Assembly (NCBI RefSeq): GCF_023065955.2
Contig: NW_026622952.1
Location: forward strand, 34,483,813 to 34,547,812
Length of the DNA: 64,000 nucleotides
Reading direction: 5' to 3'
Source: Ursus arctos
Lineage: Eukaryota > Chordata > Mammalia > Carnivora > Ursidae
Shown here piece by piece: positions 22,290-33,790 of the stretch; position 1 is the stretch's first letter; every line of letters begins with the position of its first letter. The notes under the pieces are model-generated. The model was not told the origin of the DNA, did not search any database, and was given only the letters and a program-made list of their open reading frames with translations. The translations under genes were made by a program, and so were the position numbers.

Positions 22290-22930
22290 ATTATTTGGTT
22301 GTATTAGCTTCCCGACGAGATTGTCTGCTCTGTTGGGTCTAGATCTTAGATCTTCTCCAACCGAATGTGCTCTTATGGAGGACACTCAACTTGCCATACT
22401 GATCGTGCAGAAATAAGTGAAGACCAGATGAGAAGAAGCAAAGGTGATTTATTCGGAACTTGCCACAGCAAGAGACGCAGCTATCGTCACTTGAGTTTTG
22501 GCAGACTCACCGGCAGGCAGAGGAATGGGAAAGCCTCACAGCAGAAGGAAGGGGAGGGTTCAGGTGTGCCCTGATTGGACACGTGGCCTGGGGCCGCTGG
22601 AGGCGGGCTGACCGGAAGCAGGGCATTTGGTGTGATTGGTTAGGGGTCATATTTGGTTGGTCTTTCTCTGGTTGGTCTTAAGCTGGAAGCAGGAACAGGA
22701 ATTGGGAAGCCGTCAGTTAGTAAGTCTTGGCCATTTGGGACCGATGGGTACAGTTACTGTTTGCTTTCCTGCACTGCTACTCGAGATAGTAGTCTGACTT
22801 CCTGTGAGTCTGATTGACGGCAGGGCTGGCTTCCGGGCTAATTGCTGCAGGCTGTGAGTCCGTTTTATTTTCCCCTGTGGTCTGGCCATTGTCAGTTTGT
22901 ACATTTAGTCTATCGATTGAATCCTTTCCG
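22290..22930. repeat. Unclassified, possibly LTR-like sequence
   Basis: Contains several ATTGG (inverted CCAAT) boxes, at CTGATTGGACACG (about 22,570) and GTGATTGGTTAGG (about 22,631), plus GGTGATTTATTCGG near 22,443 that could be a reversed polyadenylation signal. This would suit a retroviral LTR in antisense, but I see no clear termini or flanking duplication. Confidence 0.3.
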
Positions 22931-23837
22931 TCACCTACATCAAAAGACCGACTTTTCAGGAATAGTTGTTAATTGTTTAAAAAAAATAGTTGGAAATTGT
23001 TGTCTTTATTGCTAAAACTTAAATAGAAATGTGTCTACTATTTTCAATGCTTAAGGGTTGATTCAAATCCAGTCTGGATTTGGAGAATCAAATTCAATCT
23101 GTGGTGATATTTAAGACAACCTCAAAAAGAGAAAAACAACTCAACCCACACAAACCAGACAGTAATGGATTGGATGCTGAGCCTCGTGGTCAACAAAATG
23201 AGCGAGAAGGGCATTTCTCAGCCCATGTAGGGGTCTTTGGAATGGCCTCAGTAGAAGCTGAAAAGTTACTGAAGATTAGGAATGACAAGTTTTCCTTATT
23301 AGGCAGAAGTTCTGGAGAATTACTGATACAATTCACACAGTAAATAATATACCAAGTAGATACAACCTAAGTGCACCTACCCAGGGCCATAGTGTATATT
23401 TTTAGGCGGAAGGGACTTGAAACGTGCACACCAAATTTTTTAACAAAAAAGGAATGAGATTCTAGGATAAGCTTAATCTTTGTAAAAGTTCCCCTGTTAA
23501 AAAAACAGTTTATCAGTAGGAAAGCTTCCTGATAATCAACTTGACAATGTCACAGCTACATTTTCACAGTATATGTTCACAAACTTTAATTACTGGAATT
23601 AAAAGAAAGCAGCACATATGGTAAGACCGTCTTAAAATGTAAAGTGACAGATGTCTATAAATATTAAAATTCCATAATTATCAGTATAGTTCATTAATTA
23701 TCTGTCTTTGGATCATAAAAGTAAGAACGATACTTATTCACAAACATCCAGTCATTTAATGGGGAAAAGAAGCCGTGGCAAGCTAAGGCCTTTACAGGGT
23801 ACTACTTTACTTTTAATAATCATACAGTCAGAAGTAT
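22931..23837. other. Intergenic, nothing recognised
   Basis: AT-rich and unassigned; a short plus-strand frame at 23,080-23,343 has no domain. Confidence 0.35.
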
Positions 23838-23850
23838 TGTGTTGACTTCT

Positions 23851-24053
23851 TTTTTTTTTTTTTTAAAGATTTTATTTATTTATGTGACAGAGAGAGAGAC
23901 AGCCAGCGAGAGAGGGAACACAAGCAGGGGGAGTGGGAGAGGAAGAAGCAGGCTCCCAGCGGAGGAGCCTGATGTGGGGCTCGATCCCGGAACGCCAGGA
24001 TCACGCCCTGAGCCGAAGGCAGCCGCCTAACGACTGCGCTACCCAGGCGCCCC
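23851..24053 (-). mobile_element. Can-SINE, antisense
   Basis: Full-length antisense copy of the CTCTCGCTGGCTGTCTC subtype, with TGTGTTGACTTCT duplicated at 23,838-23,850 and 24,054-24,066. Its poly-T side is an uninterrupted T run followed by AAAGATTTTATT. Confidence 0.95.
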
Positions 24054-24066
24054 TGTGTTGACTTCT

Positions 24067-24334
24067 AATACACTTTCATAGCATGGATACGGCAAACCAG
24101 AGCTTAATTTGAATCTACGCAGACTCAATTTCCTCAATATTTTTTCTGAGGACTGAAGAACAGTGGATCCAGTAGAAACTTGCATATTGATGGAAAATAA
24201 TTAGGCTATTGCTTGACCTGTTTGGTATCAACATTAATATTAGAGTCAACAAAAGAGGAATATTTGGCTTTCCTTCTACTGAGGAACCTTACTGGGGGTT
24301 TGGGCAGAGTGATTTATGGCCCCCTCTCAAGATG
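24067..24334. other. Unassigned spacer
   Basis: No feature recognised. Confidence 0.3.
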
Positions 24335-24475
24335 ATCTAAACCAGGGCTCCTCAGAGTTGAAGGAGCGTACAAATCGCCTGGGGATCTGGGCCTAGGGTG
24401 GGGCCCGAGTCTGCGCTTCTGCAGAGAGACGTTATGCTGCCCTCCCAAGGATTTTGAGTAACAAGATCTGGATCA
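24335..24475 (+). mobile_element. MER5A hAT-Charlie element, sense
   Basis: Contains ACCAGGGCTCCTCAGAGTTG, AAATCGCCTGGGGATCTGGG and GGTGGGGCCCGAGTCTGCG, the MER5A order of landmarks. A non-autonomous DNA transposon remnant. Confidence 0.65.
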
Positions 24476-25320
24476 TCAGCCACCAAAGACCTTGAAAGTG
24501 CCTTACAATTACCAACATCTTCCTCTAGCTTGACTTGTCAAAAATTTCACGAGCATCTTTAAAGACACGTTCATAATTTATTGTCAGTCCTTTAGCCCTG
24601 ATTGCTTTAGGGACATTGGTTCTCGAAGGTCGAACTTCTCAATGGAAATCTCCATGAGCCCAGGCGCAGGGCAAACACCTGCCTATCACAGACCATGGAG
24701 CACCGATTGGGAGAGCTTGCAAGTCCCGCTGGCTAGGGAAGAGCACTGCTCAAAATGGTCATTGATTAGTGTGAACAGGGAAGGGTATTATGAACGCTGT
24801 ATTATGAATACAGAAGGCTCTGTATTGTGAAAGATTCTGAAGTTGTCCGGGGAAACATTTCTACTTGCCCTTTCAAATTAGTCATAAATAAGTGAACTGG
24901 CTTTGACTATGGAGATAGTCTGTATTATTAGATAAGTTCCTCGGAACAGAGGAAACGGCACGCTCCTTTCCCCTGTGCCTGGAGGGCAGGGGCTGGACAG
25001 GCACCCTTCTTGTTTACCGCTCACACGTTGCCAGTGGCCAGGTGAGAAGGGAGGATTGTGGGGTCTGGCACCTGGAACTCCAGGAGCGCCCCCGGCCGGC
25101 TCAGGTGCTTCCCTGGTAACCTGCCTACCGACTGCTTGATTCTCCAGCTCATCCTAAGTGTCCAGGGATCCTTAAGGGGTTCTCCGGTCAGACGTTCGCC
25201 TCCTCTTTCCTCACCCAGTGCACCTGACCCATGTCCGTTTTCTTCAAGGCAGGGATGCATGACCAGCAAATTATCCAACTGTGACGTGAAAAAAACATTT
25301 GGATATTTTTTTTTGTCTGA
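24476..25320. other. Intergenic, nothing recognised
   Basis: No feature I can name; the opposed frames near 25,021-25,420 lack domains and run into the L2 copy. Confidence 0.35.
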
Positions 25321-25324
25321 ATCC

Positions 25325-25600
25325 TCTCTCCATCTTTTCATATTCAAGTGTTCCCTGTCCTTCAAGGTCCCAGGGGGATGTCACCTCGTCCTCAGAGCCT
25401 TCCTGGGTGCCCGCAGCTGACTGAGCTCCACCCCATAGAATGCAGTTACTTCTCACGGTGCCCACCCCCGTCTGCCTGGTAGTGTAGACGAGTGCCCAGT
25501 CTCCCCTAAAACACTGCAAGCCCCAGGAGGGCAGAGACTGTGTCTCCTTCATTTCCAGCAGGCACTCGAGGCAGATTTGGGGATGAAGGGATAAATACAG
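25325..25600 (+). repeat. L2 3'-end fragment, sense
   Basis: Landmarks GAGCCTTCCTGGGTGCCC, GCAAGCCCCAGGAGGGCAGA and GACTGTGTCTCCTTCATTTC match the L2 3' end in order. Confidence 0.65.
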
Positions 25601-26234
25601 GCATTAGTAGGGACTAATGCCTGCTAAAGTGTTATTGCAAAAAGGACACTTGGCTTGTTCTTATAATATGTGTCACCTTACCTTGGATAATGGTAGTGCC
25701 TCTGGGATAGCATGTTAAAATGTAGAAATCATTGTAGTAAGTGCCTTTTATGAACCGTTTTTAAAACTACTAATTTCCAATGCTGTGTCATGCACGTGAT
25801 ACTGTGGGATCAGAGCCTCTGCTCTTTTGCCCCCGAATTACAGCCAGCGGGTGGCTGCCTGCGCCCCAGTTGGCAAAGTTGCCTGGTTCATAGCTCTGGG
25901 CTCCACCAGAAGGTCACAGCCAGGGACTCGTGGTGTGAGCACAGCAGTTAATCCTCTGCTACAGCTGAGGAGAAGGGGGGAGTGTGTTCTCAATCTATTA
26001 TCAGGCTTGATGGGTTTCCCCCACTCTTATTCTTTTTAAAAGTAACACTCCTTGTTCCCCCAAATCTATTTTACTAGACTCAAATTGCTAGTCTGTTTTA
26101 TTCTAATTTTTCTCTAGATGGTCTTATTTTGTTCTATTTCTTTTTTCCCCTATTTCTTGTAGGGTTTCACCTCGTCTTCTCTATTCGCCAATTCTTTGAA
26201 CCCTTTGTGTATTTCTTGTCTAGTGTTTGCAATG
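25601..26234. other. Intergenic, nothing recognised
   Basis: AT-rich toward the right; no feature I can name. Confidence 0.35.
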
Positions 26235-26815
26235 GACTGACTGCTTATGTCCCCCCGAAATTCATATTCAAACCCAATTCTCAGTGTAAAGGTAAACTCC
26301 TATCTGATATAATGGTACCAGGGAGGTGGGGCCTGTGGGAAGTGCTGAACCCCTCTCGAATGGGATTAGTGCCCTTATAAAAGAGACCCCACAGGGGTGT
26401 CTGGGTGGCTCAGTTGCTGGTTAAGCGTCTGCTTTTGGCGCAGGTCATGATCCCAGGGTCCTGGGATCGAGTCCCACATCTGGCTCCCTGCTCCGCGGGG
26501 GTCTGCTTCTCTCTCTCCTCCGCGCTTGTGCTCTCTGTCACGATTGCGTGCTCTCTCTCTTAAATAAATAAATAAAATATTTTTAAAAATTTTAAAAAAG
26601 AGACCCCACAAACGTCCCTTGCCCCCTTCCACCCAGTGAGGGCCCAGGAAAAAGATGGCGGCTATGAATCAAAAAGCAGGTTTTTATCAGACACTGAATC
26701 TGCCGGCGTCTGGACCTTGGCTTCCAGCCTCCAGAACTGTGAGCAATAAACTTCTGTTGTCTGTAAGCCCCCCAGTCTATGATATTTTGTTACAGAGGCC
26801 CAAACAGACCAAGAC
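26235..26815 (+). mobile_element. MLT1A/B-type LTR, sense, split by a SINE
   Basis: Nearly complete MaLR LTR: CCCCCCGAAATTCATATTCA, GGAGGTGGGGCCTGTGGGA, GGGATTAGTGCCCTTATAAA, then after the SINE GACACTGAATCTGCCGGCG, CCTCCAGAACTGTGAGC and CAGTCTATGATATTTTGTTA. The TATAA box at 26,375 and AATAAA-like signal near 26,746 are LTR landmarks. The sense ATG-containing AAGATGGCGG at 26,652 is a YY1-type motif inside the LTR. Confidence 0.88.
26394..26595 (+). mobile_element. Can-SINE inserted in the MLT1 LTR
   Basis: Sense copy of the CTCAGGTCATGATCCC type. The 15-bp duplication AAAAGAGACCCCACA at 26,379-26,393 and 26,596-26,610 is LTR sequence, proving insertion into a pre-existing LTR just downstream of its TATA box. 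Confidence 0.96.
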
Positions 26816-26850
26816 ACCATCTAAAGTGTGGTATCAAAAATGGTTGTCTT

Positions 26851-27035
26851 GGGGCACCTGGGTGGCTCAGTCGGTGAAGCATCTGCCATTCAGCTCAGGT
26901 TATGATCCCAGGGTCCTGGGATCGAGTCCCGCATCAGGCTCCCTGCTCTGCGGGGAGTCTGCTTCTTTTTCTGCCCCTCCACTCGTTCTCTCAATCCCTC
27001 TCTCTCTCAAATAAATAATAAAATCTTTTTTTTTC
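26851..27035 (+). mobile_element. Can-SINE, sense
   Basis: Full-length copy with a T-rich interruption of the tail. AAATGGTTGTCTT duplicated at 26,838-26,850 and 27,036-27,048. Confidence 0.95.
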
Positions 27036-27048
27036 AAATGGTTGTCTT

Positions 27049-27319
27049 ATTCTCTCTCATTTATTTAAATTTTCTTAGGGATTATTCATCACCTGTTCTT
27101 TTATCAGTGTCCCAATTTTATGCATTTTTACATTATTATTTCAATTGTTTTTCCACTTAACAGCCAAATGACCCCAACCAAAACAAATAAGAACCCAAAT
27201 CGAGGGAACTACAGCGCTGTCGCTGTGGCCGCCGCTCCACCCTACGTGACATTTCACCAAATTTACTTCAGACTTTTTATTTCCTTGGAAAATGAAAAAC
27301 AGCTTAAGGAAGTTCTTTT
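27049..27319. other. Unassigned AT-rich stretch
   Basis: No feature recognised; may be the edge of the old antisense L1 that follows. Confidence 0.3.
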
Positions 27320-28245
27320 CCATTCTTATTTTAGTAAAAACAAGATGTTATCATGAATTGACACTGAATTTTATCAAGTGCTATTTCGGTGTTTTCCAAG
27401 ATGCTCTCATTCTTTTCCCTTTAAATCTGTCAACGTGACAAATAACAGAAACACGATTTTCTAATTTTAAGCTATCTTTGCGCTCTGCAATAAATCCAAT
27501 TTGCTCATGATATATTCTTTTATTTATATATTGCCGATGCTCAGTTTGCCAAAATTTATTTAGGGTTTTTGTGACTGCGTTCCCTTATGAGGGTCTTTAC
27601 AACTGTCCTTTCTCGCGCTGTTCTGGTCAAGATTGTATTCACTGGGAGAATTTCTTCTTTTTCTATTTAAAAGAGTTTTTAGGGGCACCCTGGGTGGCTC
27701 AGCTGGTTAAGCGTCTGCCTTTGGCCCAGGTCATGATCCCAGGGTCTTGGGATCGAGTCCCACAGCAGGCTCCTTGCTCAGCTTGTGCTCTCTCTTGCTC
27801 ACTCCCTTTCTCAAATAAATAAATTTTAAAAATAAAATAAGAAAATAAAAGAGTTTTTATATCATCTAGGGAATCCTTTGTTATACACTTAGCACTTCTG
27901 GGGGGGTTGACTGGTTGATTTTCTTTAACCACTGATAAAATTCTTCCATGATTATTGATATATTCAGGTTTTCTGTTGCTTTTCAGGTTCCTTTTGGTAA
28001 GTTACACTTACTTTGCGAAATCATTTTATTGGTTTTCCTATTTATGACATCAAATTGTGACACGCATTCTCTTCTGGTTTTCAGAATCTCTTCTTTCTTC
28101 CTCTTACCTAGTGTCTCCATTTTAGTCCCTGCGTGTTACGTGGGCGCCTCATCTCGTTTTTTCCAGCTCAGTTTTGCGCGCCCACCTTACTCTTTCATTA
28201 GCCTTTGCCCTGAATCAGCTTTGGGTTTTACAATCTCCTCAGTTG
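27320..28245 (-). mobile_element. Very old L1 ORF2 fragment, antisense, split by a SINE
   Basis: Plus-strand text such as TTGACACTGAATTTTATCAA, TTTGCGCTCTGCAATAAATC, GTCAAGATTGTATTCACTGG and CTTTTCAGGTTCC follows the order of antisense L1 ORF2 (reverse-transcriptase region) but is heavily diverged. The call rests on order more than identity. Confidence 0.45.
27682..27846 (+). mobile_element. Can-SINE with internal deletion
   Basis: Sense copy lacking part of the pyrimidine-rich body. AAAAGAGTTTTTA duplicated at 27,669-27,681 and 27,847-27,859. Confidence 0.93.
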
Positions 28246-28259
28246 TTTGTTTGTTTTCT

Positions 28260-28460
28260 TTTCTTTTTTTTTTTTTTTAAGATTTATTTATTCGACAGAG
28301 AGAGTCAGCCAGCGAGAGAGGGAACACAAGCAGGGGGAGTGGGAGAGGAAGAAGCAGGCTCATAGCGGAAGAGCCTGATGTGGGACTCGATCCCCTAACG
28401 CCGGGATCACGCCCTGAGCCGAAGGCAGACGATTAACCGCTGTGCCACCCAGGCGCCCCC
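28260..28460 (-). mobile_element. Can-SINE, young subtype, antisense
   Basis: Full-length antisense copy of the CACAGCGGTTAA type. TGTTTGTTTGTTTTCT is perfect at 28,244-28,259 and 28,461-28,476. Confidence 0.95.
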
Positions 28461-28497
28461 TGTTTGTTTGTTTTCTATTTCATCAGTTTACGCTTTT

Positions 28498-28697
28498 TTC
28501 CGTTCTTTTAAGATTTTATTTATTTATTTGACAGAGAGAGAGACAGCCAGCGAGAGTGGGAACACAGCAGGGGGAGTGGGAGAGGAAGAAGCAGGCTCTC
28601 AGCGGAGGAGCGCGATGTGGGGCTCGATCCCAGGACCCTAGGATCACACCCTGAGCCGAAGGCAGACGCTTAACCGCTGTGCCATCCAGGCGCCCCC
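28498..28697 (-). mobile_element. Can-SINE, young subtype, antisense
   Basis: Second antisense young copy 40 bp away from the previous one. AGTTTACGCTTT (from 28,485) and AGTTTATGCTTT (from 28,698) form the slightly diverged target duplication. Confidence 0.93.
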
Positions 28698-29860
28698 AGT
28701 TTATGCTTTCAATTAGTGATTCATCACTTGCGTACCACACCCAACGCTCATCACCTGTGCCCTACTTAACACCCATCCCCCATTTAGCCCATCCCCCACC
28801 CACCTCCCTCCAGCAACCCTCGGTTTGCTCTCTAGAGTTAAAAGTCTGTTTTCTGGTTTGCCCCTTTTTTTTATTTCCCCTATGTTCATCTGTTTTGTTT
28901 CTTAAATACCACATATGAGTGAAATCAAATGGTATTTGTCTTTCTCCAACTGACTTATTTCACTTAGCATAATATACTCTAGCTCCATCTATGTCTTTGG
29001 AAATGGTAACATTTCAATTTTTTTATGGCAAAGTAATATTCTGTTGTGTGTGTCTGTGTGTGTTTGTTTGTGTATGTCTGTGTGTGTATCATTATATATA
29101 TATATATCTCACATCTTTTTTATCTATTCATCCGTTGATGGACATTTGGGCTCTCTCCATAATTTGGCTATTGGTAATATTGCTATAAACATCAGGGTAT
29201 ATGTACCCCTTCAAATCTGTATTTTTGTACCCTGTAAGAAATACCTAGTAGTGCAATTGCTGGATCATAGGGTAAATCTATTTTTAACTTTTTGAGGAAC
29301 TTCCATACTGTTTTCCACAGTGACTGCACCAGCTTGCATTCCCACCATCAGTGTAAGAGGGTTCCCGTTCCTCCACATCCTTGCCAACATCTGTTGTTTC
29401 CTGTGTTGTTAATTTTAGCTATTCTGACAGGTATGAGGTAATATCTCATTATGGTTTGGATTTGTATTTCCCTGATGATGAGTGATGTTGAGTATCTTTT
29501 CATTGGTCTGTTGGCCATCTGTATGCCTTCTTTGGAAAAATATCTATTCATGTCTTCTGCCCATTTTTTAACTGGATTATTTGTTCTTTGGGTGTTGAGT
29601 TTTAGAAGTTCTTTATATATTTTGGATACTAACTCTTTATCAGATATGACACTTGCAAATATCTTTTCCCATTCCAAAGGTTGCCCTTTAGTTTTGTTGA
29701 TTGTTTCCTTTGCTGTGCAGAAGCTTTTTATCTTGATGTAGTCCCGATAGTTTATTTTTGCTTTTGTTTCCCTTGCCTCAGGAGACGTATCTGAGAAAAA
29801 GTTGCTGCAGCTGATGTCAAGGAAGTTACTCCCTTGTTCTCCTCAAGGATTTTGATGGGT
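28698..29860 (-). mobile_element. Carnivore L1 3' region, antisense
   Basis: Antisense 3' UTR (CAGCAACCCTCGGTTTGCTC) and ORF2 C-terminal region. A minus-strand frame at 29,677-29,348 still encodes recognisable ORF2, with [18 protein letters not shown] and [20 protein letters not shown], then breaks. A (TG)n stretch lies at 29,040-29,095 in the 3' UTR/ORF2 junction. 5'-truncated and dead. Confidence 0.9.
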
Positions 29861-30910
29861 TTTTATACAGCCACTAGGTCATGCCAGTTATGTTCTTAAA
29901 ACCTTATATCTCTTTTCCTACTTTTTATTTCCTTGATCTCAATTACACAGTGATGTGTTAAAAATCTGTGTAGCTATAATTCATTCTCTAGTAATCACCC
30001 AGCAAGTATAACATGACTTATTGGCTTATTCTGTTGTTGCTCCGCCATATTTTATGACAATGACTTCCTCCAACTCTTCGATACTTACCTCAATTCTCTT
30101 GAGTGGCTCCCAACTTCTCACTCAGGGGTGAACATCTAGCTCTGAAATACTTTGGACACACTGTATATTATTTTTGTCTTTCACACTCAAGAGAATCGGA
30201 AGTCATTTCTACTTGAAGTTCTTGGAATGCAAGAGTTGTTTGGTTACTAATGAATCATGTCATGCTTTTCACCTACAGTCACTGTGCTCATCTTAGATAA
30301 GGCACATAATGAGTGGTCATCAAATTCTTGTGACTGGTAATACTGATGATGTCCGGTGAGTCACCAGAAACTTTGGAGAGCAGAGTTTTGAGTTAGGTAT
30401 TTTTAAAGCACATCTTTCTTTTCCACCCTGAACTGAATTAAGGCTACAAAATTCACCTGATGTTTTAACAAAACTGAAAAATTGTAAATGTGGTAGTGTC
30501 ATGAAAAGGTATGAAATAGAAATCAAGTCCCAAATGAGTTCGAAGACGACCATGTTGGAGGTCCCACCTCCTCAGACAGGGCCTGGCTGGCCAAGCTTGA
30601 GTGATGCTTCTTGCTGGGGAGCTGCGGATTCCAAACCCTTCTGAGAGAGTGGAAAGGAGAAATCCTAAAGCTGTTTTGGTGGAAGGCTGTGAGGTTTCCA
30701 GCAAACCATCAGTTTCTTTTTCCACAGTATTGCCTGATTGAATAATCTATAGCAGTAAAATGCTTTATGTGCTGTTAAAGACAGTAATAAAGAAAATATC
30801 CATGTAACAACCTGAACCAAGAAATAAACACAGGCAGCACCCCCAAAAGTTCCTCCTTCATCACATCTCATCCCCAGGAGAAGCAACAACTATTTATCTT
30901 GACTTTTTAA
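29861..30910. other. Intergenic, nothing recognised
   Basis: No feature I can name. Frames on the minus strand at 30,320-30,889 show no domain. Confidence 0.35.
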
Positions 30911-30923
30911 AGAATCATTTCCT

Positions 30924-31130
30924 GGGCACCTAGATGGCTCAGTCAGTTGGGGGTCCGACTCTTGGTTTTGGCTCAGATTGTGATCTTGGGGTCATGGGAT
31001 TTAGCCGGCATGGGGCTCTACGCTCAGTGCAGAGTCTGCTTGGGATTCTCTCCCTCTCCCTTTGCCCTTCTCCCCACTTGCTCGCTTGCACGCTTATTCT
31101 CTCAAATAAATAAATAAATGTAAAAAAAAT
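30924..31130 (+). mobile_element. Can-SINE, older subtype, sense
   Basis: Sense copy of a TTGGTTTTGGCTCAGATTGT variant, diverged from the rest. AGAATCATTTCCT is perfect at 30,911-30,923 and 31,131-31,143. Confidence 0.93.
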
Positions 31131-31143
31131 AGAATCATTTCCT

Positions 31144-32640
31144 TACTTTTCTTTGCAGTTATACCATCTACAAAAGCATAGTTTTGTGTTTTTTAATTTT
31201 ATGTAAGTGGAATTTTACTGTAACTATTATTTTGTGATCTGCTTCTTTCTTTTTAATTGTGGAACAAAACATGTAACATGAAATTTACCATCTTGACTAT
31301 TTTTAAGTGTACAGTTCAATGGCATCAAGTACGGTCCCATTATTATGCCAGCATCACCACCACCCACCTACAGAACTCTTTGTGTCTTATAAAACTGAAA
31401 CTCTGTACCTATTACATAGTAATTCTTCATTCCCCTCTCCTCCAAGTTCCTGACAACCACCATTTGACTTCCATCTCTATGAATTTGACTATTCGAGGTA
31501 CCACAAATAAGTGGAATCACACAGTATTTGTCCTTTAGTGATGGGCTCATTTCACTGAGCATAACGTCCACAGGGTTCACTCATGGCACAACAGGTGTCA
31601 ATGTCATTACTTTTTAAGGCAGAATAATATCCCCTTGTATGGATAGACCACAGTTTGTTTACCCATTTGTCCCCTGATGGACACTTGTGTTGCTTCCACC
31701 TTTTGGCAATTGTGAATAATACCGCTGTGAACGTGGATGTATGAGTATCTCTTTGAGTCTCTGCTTTCACCGCTTCTGGGTACAGACCCAAAAGCAGAGT
31801 TGCTGGATCATATGTAGTTCTAAGCATTGAGGCCCTGCCATATTGTTTTCCACAGCAGCTGCACTATGTGACAAACATTCCAAGCTTTCCCCATCCTTTC
31901 TAAGACTTGTTAATATCTGTTTTTTCTTTTCTTAGAGTAGCCACCTTGGTGGGCGTGCAGTAGGATCTCACTGTGCTTTGATCTGCATTCCCTAATGATC
32001 AGTGATGTTGAGCATCTGTTCATGTGCTTATTGGCCATTCGAATGTCTTCTTTGGAGAAATATCTCTTCAAGTTCTTCCCCTATGTCCTAATTGGCTTGT
32101 TTGTTTTTTGTTGTTGTGTTGTAGGAGTTCTTCAAATATTCTGGATATCAACACCTCAACCAGATACATGACATGCAAATATTTCTCCCATTCTTTACGT
32201 TGCTTTCATTCTGTTAACTGTGTCTGTTGATGCACAGAAGCTTTTGATGTTGATGTAATCTAGTTAATCTAACTTTTCCTTTTTTGGTCTGTATTTTTGC
32301 TGTCATATCCAAGAAATCATTGCCAACGCCAATGTCAAGAAGTTTTTCCCTGTCTTCTTTTAAGAGTTTCATAGTTTCAGGTCTCAAGTTTCGTTGGTCT
32401 TTGGTCCATTTTGAGTTAATTTGTGTATACAGTGCGAGGTAAGGGTCCCTCTTCATGTTGTTGCATGTGGATATCCAGTTTTTCCAACACCATTTGTTGA
32501 AAAGACTCTTTTTCTTATGGAATGATCTTGGCACCCTTGTCAAAAAATCATTTGACTATATATGTAAGGGCTTATTTCTGGGTTTCCTATTCTATGCCGT
32601 TGTTCTCAATGTCTGTCTTAATGCCAGTAACACCCTGTTT
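31144..32640 (-). mobile_element. L1M 3' half (ORF2 C-terminus and 3' UTR), antisense
   Basis: Long old L1 copy read on the minus strand. Frames at 32,543-32,214 (KSLFNKWCWKNWISTC, DPYLALYTQINSKW, LLDIGVGNDFLDMT) and 31,827-31,552 (DPATLLLGLYPEAV, CPSGDKWVNKLWSIHT) are ORF2 C-terminal remnants separated by stops and frameshifts. No TSD seen. Confidence 0.88.
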
Positions 32641-32644
32641 TGGG

Positions 32645-32760
32645 GATGGGGTCTTTAAAGAGATAAGTAAAGTAAAATGAAGTATGTAGGATGGGCTGTT
32701 ATCCAATATGACTGGTATTGTTATAAAAGGAAACATTTGGGCACAGATAGGGTTTATTTC
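32645..32760 (+). mobile_element. MLT1-like LTR fragment
   Basis: GGGGTCTTTAAAGAGATAAG, TATCCAATATGACTGGT and TATTGTTATAAAAGG resemble an MLT1 internal block also seen at 132-243. Low confidence because it is short. Confidence 0.4.
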
Positions 32761-33790
32761 CCACCCTCTAGATCACACGTATCTTACCAAGACCTCTTAC
32801 TCGTCCAATCCCGCTGAAACTATGTGATGAGTACAAAGCATCATTGTGATATTATATGAGATGTCTTTATTCTCTGCCTTGATCAGGGAGAGGGGTCATT
32901 CCAGAGGTTTCCACTTAGCCTTCTCCACTCTGATAGCTGCTACCCCACAAGCCAGGGACCCAAAGTGGAAGTTGCTTCAACTGCCAAGTATGTTGATTCC
33001 AATTATACATTCAGGGACTGGGGAAATGACTATTGGATGGGTCCGTGGACCCGAGATCACTGTGGGCTGGACCTTGGCCGGGACTCCATTTATCACCTGG
33101 CCCCTATCAACCCTCCTTCTAACAGTCAGAGAAGAGCATGATGACCCTTTGGGTCTTTGGGTTATCGGTGTCAACTCAGACCCTACGTCCAATAATCCTA
33201 GAAATGTCTGATTATTGCCCTTCCTCCCATGTATTGTCTGCCCATCTGTTTTGCTCCAGGGACAGGGTAGTTTACTGGCCATCTTGCCATCTTCATGTGG
33301 AGGGAGCTGTTCCTTGGTTCTCCTCTCTAACCTTCAGTGGTCACTGTGATTGTAGCCCTCCGGCGTCTGGTGTGTAAGGGCTGCCACCTAGCCTCCATTA
33401 CTGTGGATCCTTATCATTCCATGGCTGTTCATGAGCCCAGCTCCTCCCATCGGCGCTGGCCTGCAGAGGAGAGCCACCGCTGAATCTCCCACCAACCCCT
33501 TTCTGGAGTATATCTCGAATGGCCTTGGTGAAGGCCCTCTTACAGAACATAACCTGCTAGTGGTTTCTGGCCTCACATAACCTGGCCATCCCAGCGTGCT
33601 TACATGTCTCAGACTCTGCCATTTGCCAGGGTGACTCAGGCATTTCCACTCAGCTATATTTTGGTCATCCCTTTCTCCAGGCTTCCAAGAGCCATCCCAG
33701 CAAGGAGTTAGCCTCCATTGCCTGGGGTCCTTGCCAGGATATTAAATCTTATCTCCAAAGAAAATGTTTATCCAGGGTGACAGGGCACTG

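Noticed and set aside
26640..26670. Possible start codon with good context at AAGATGGCGG
   Set aside because: It is inside an MLT1 LTR and opens no meaningful frame; treated as a YY1-type motif of the repeat.
29348..29677. 109-codon minus-strand frame
   Set aside because: It is a fragment of L1 ORF2, annotated as L1 rather than as a gene.
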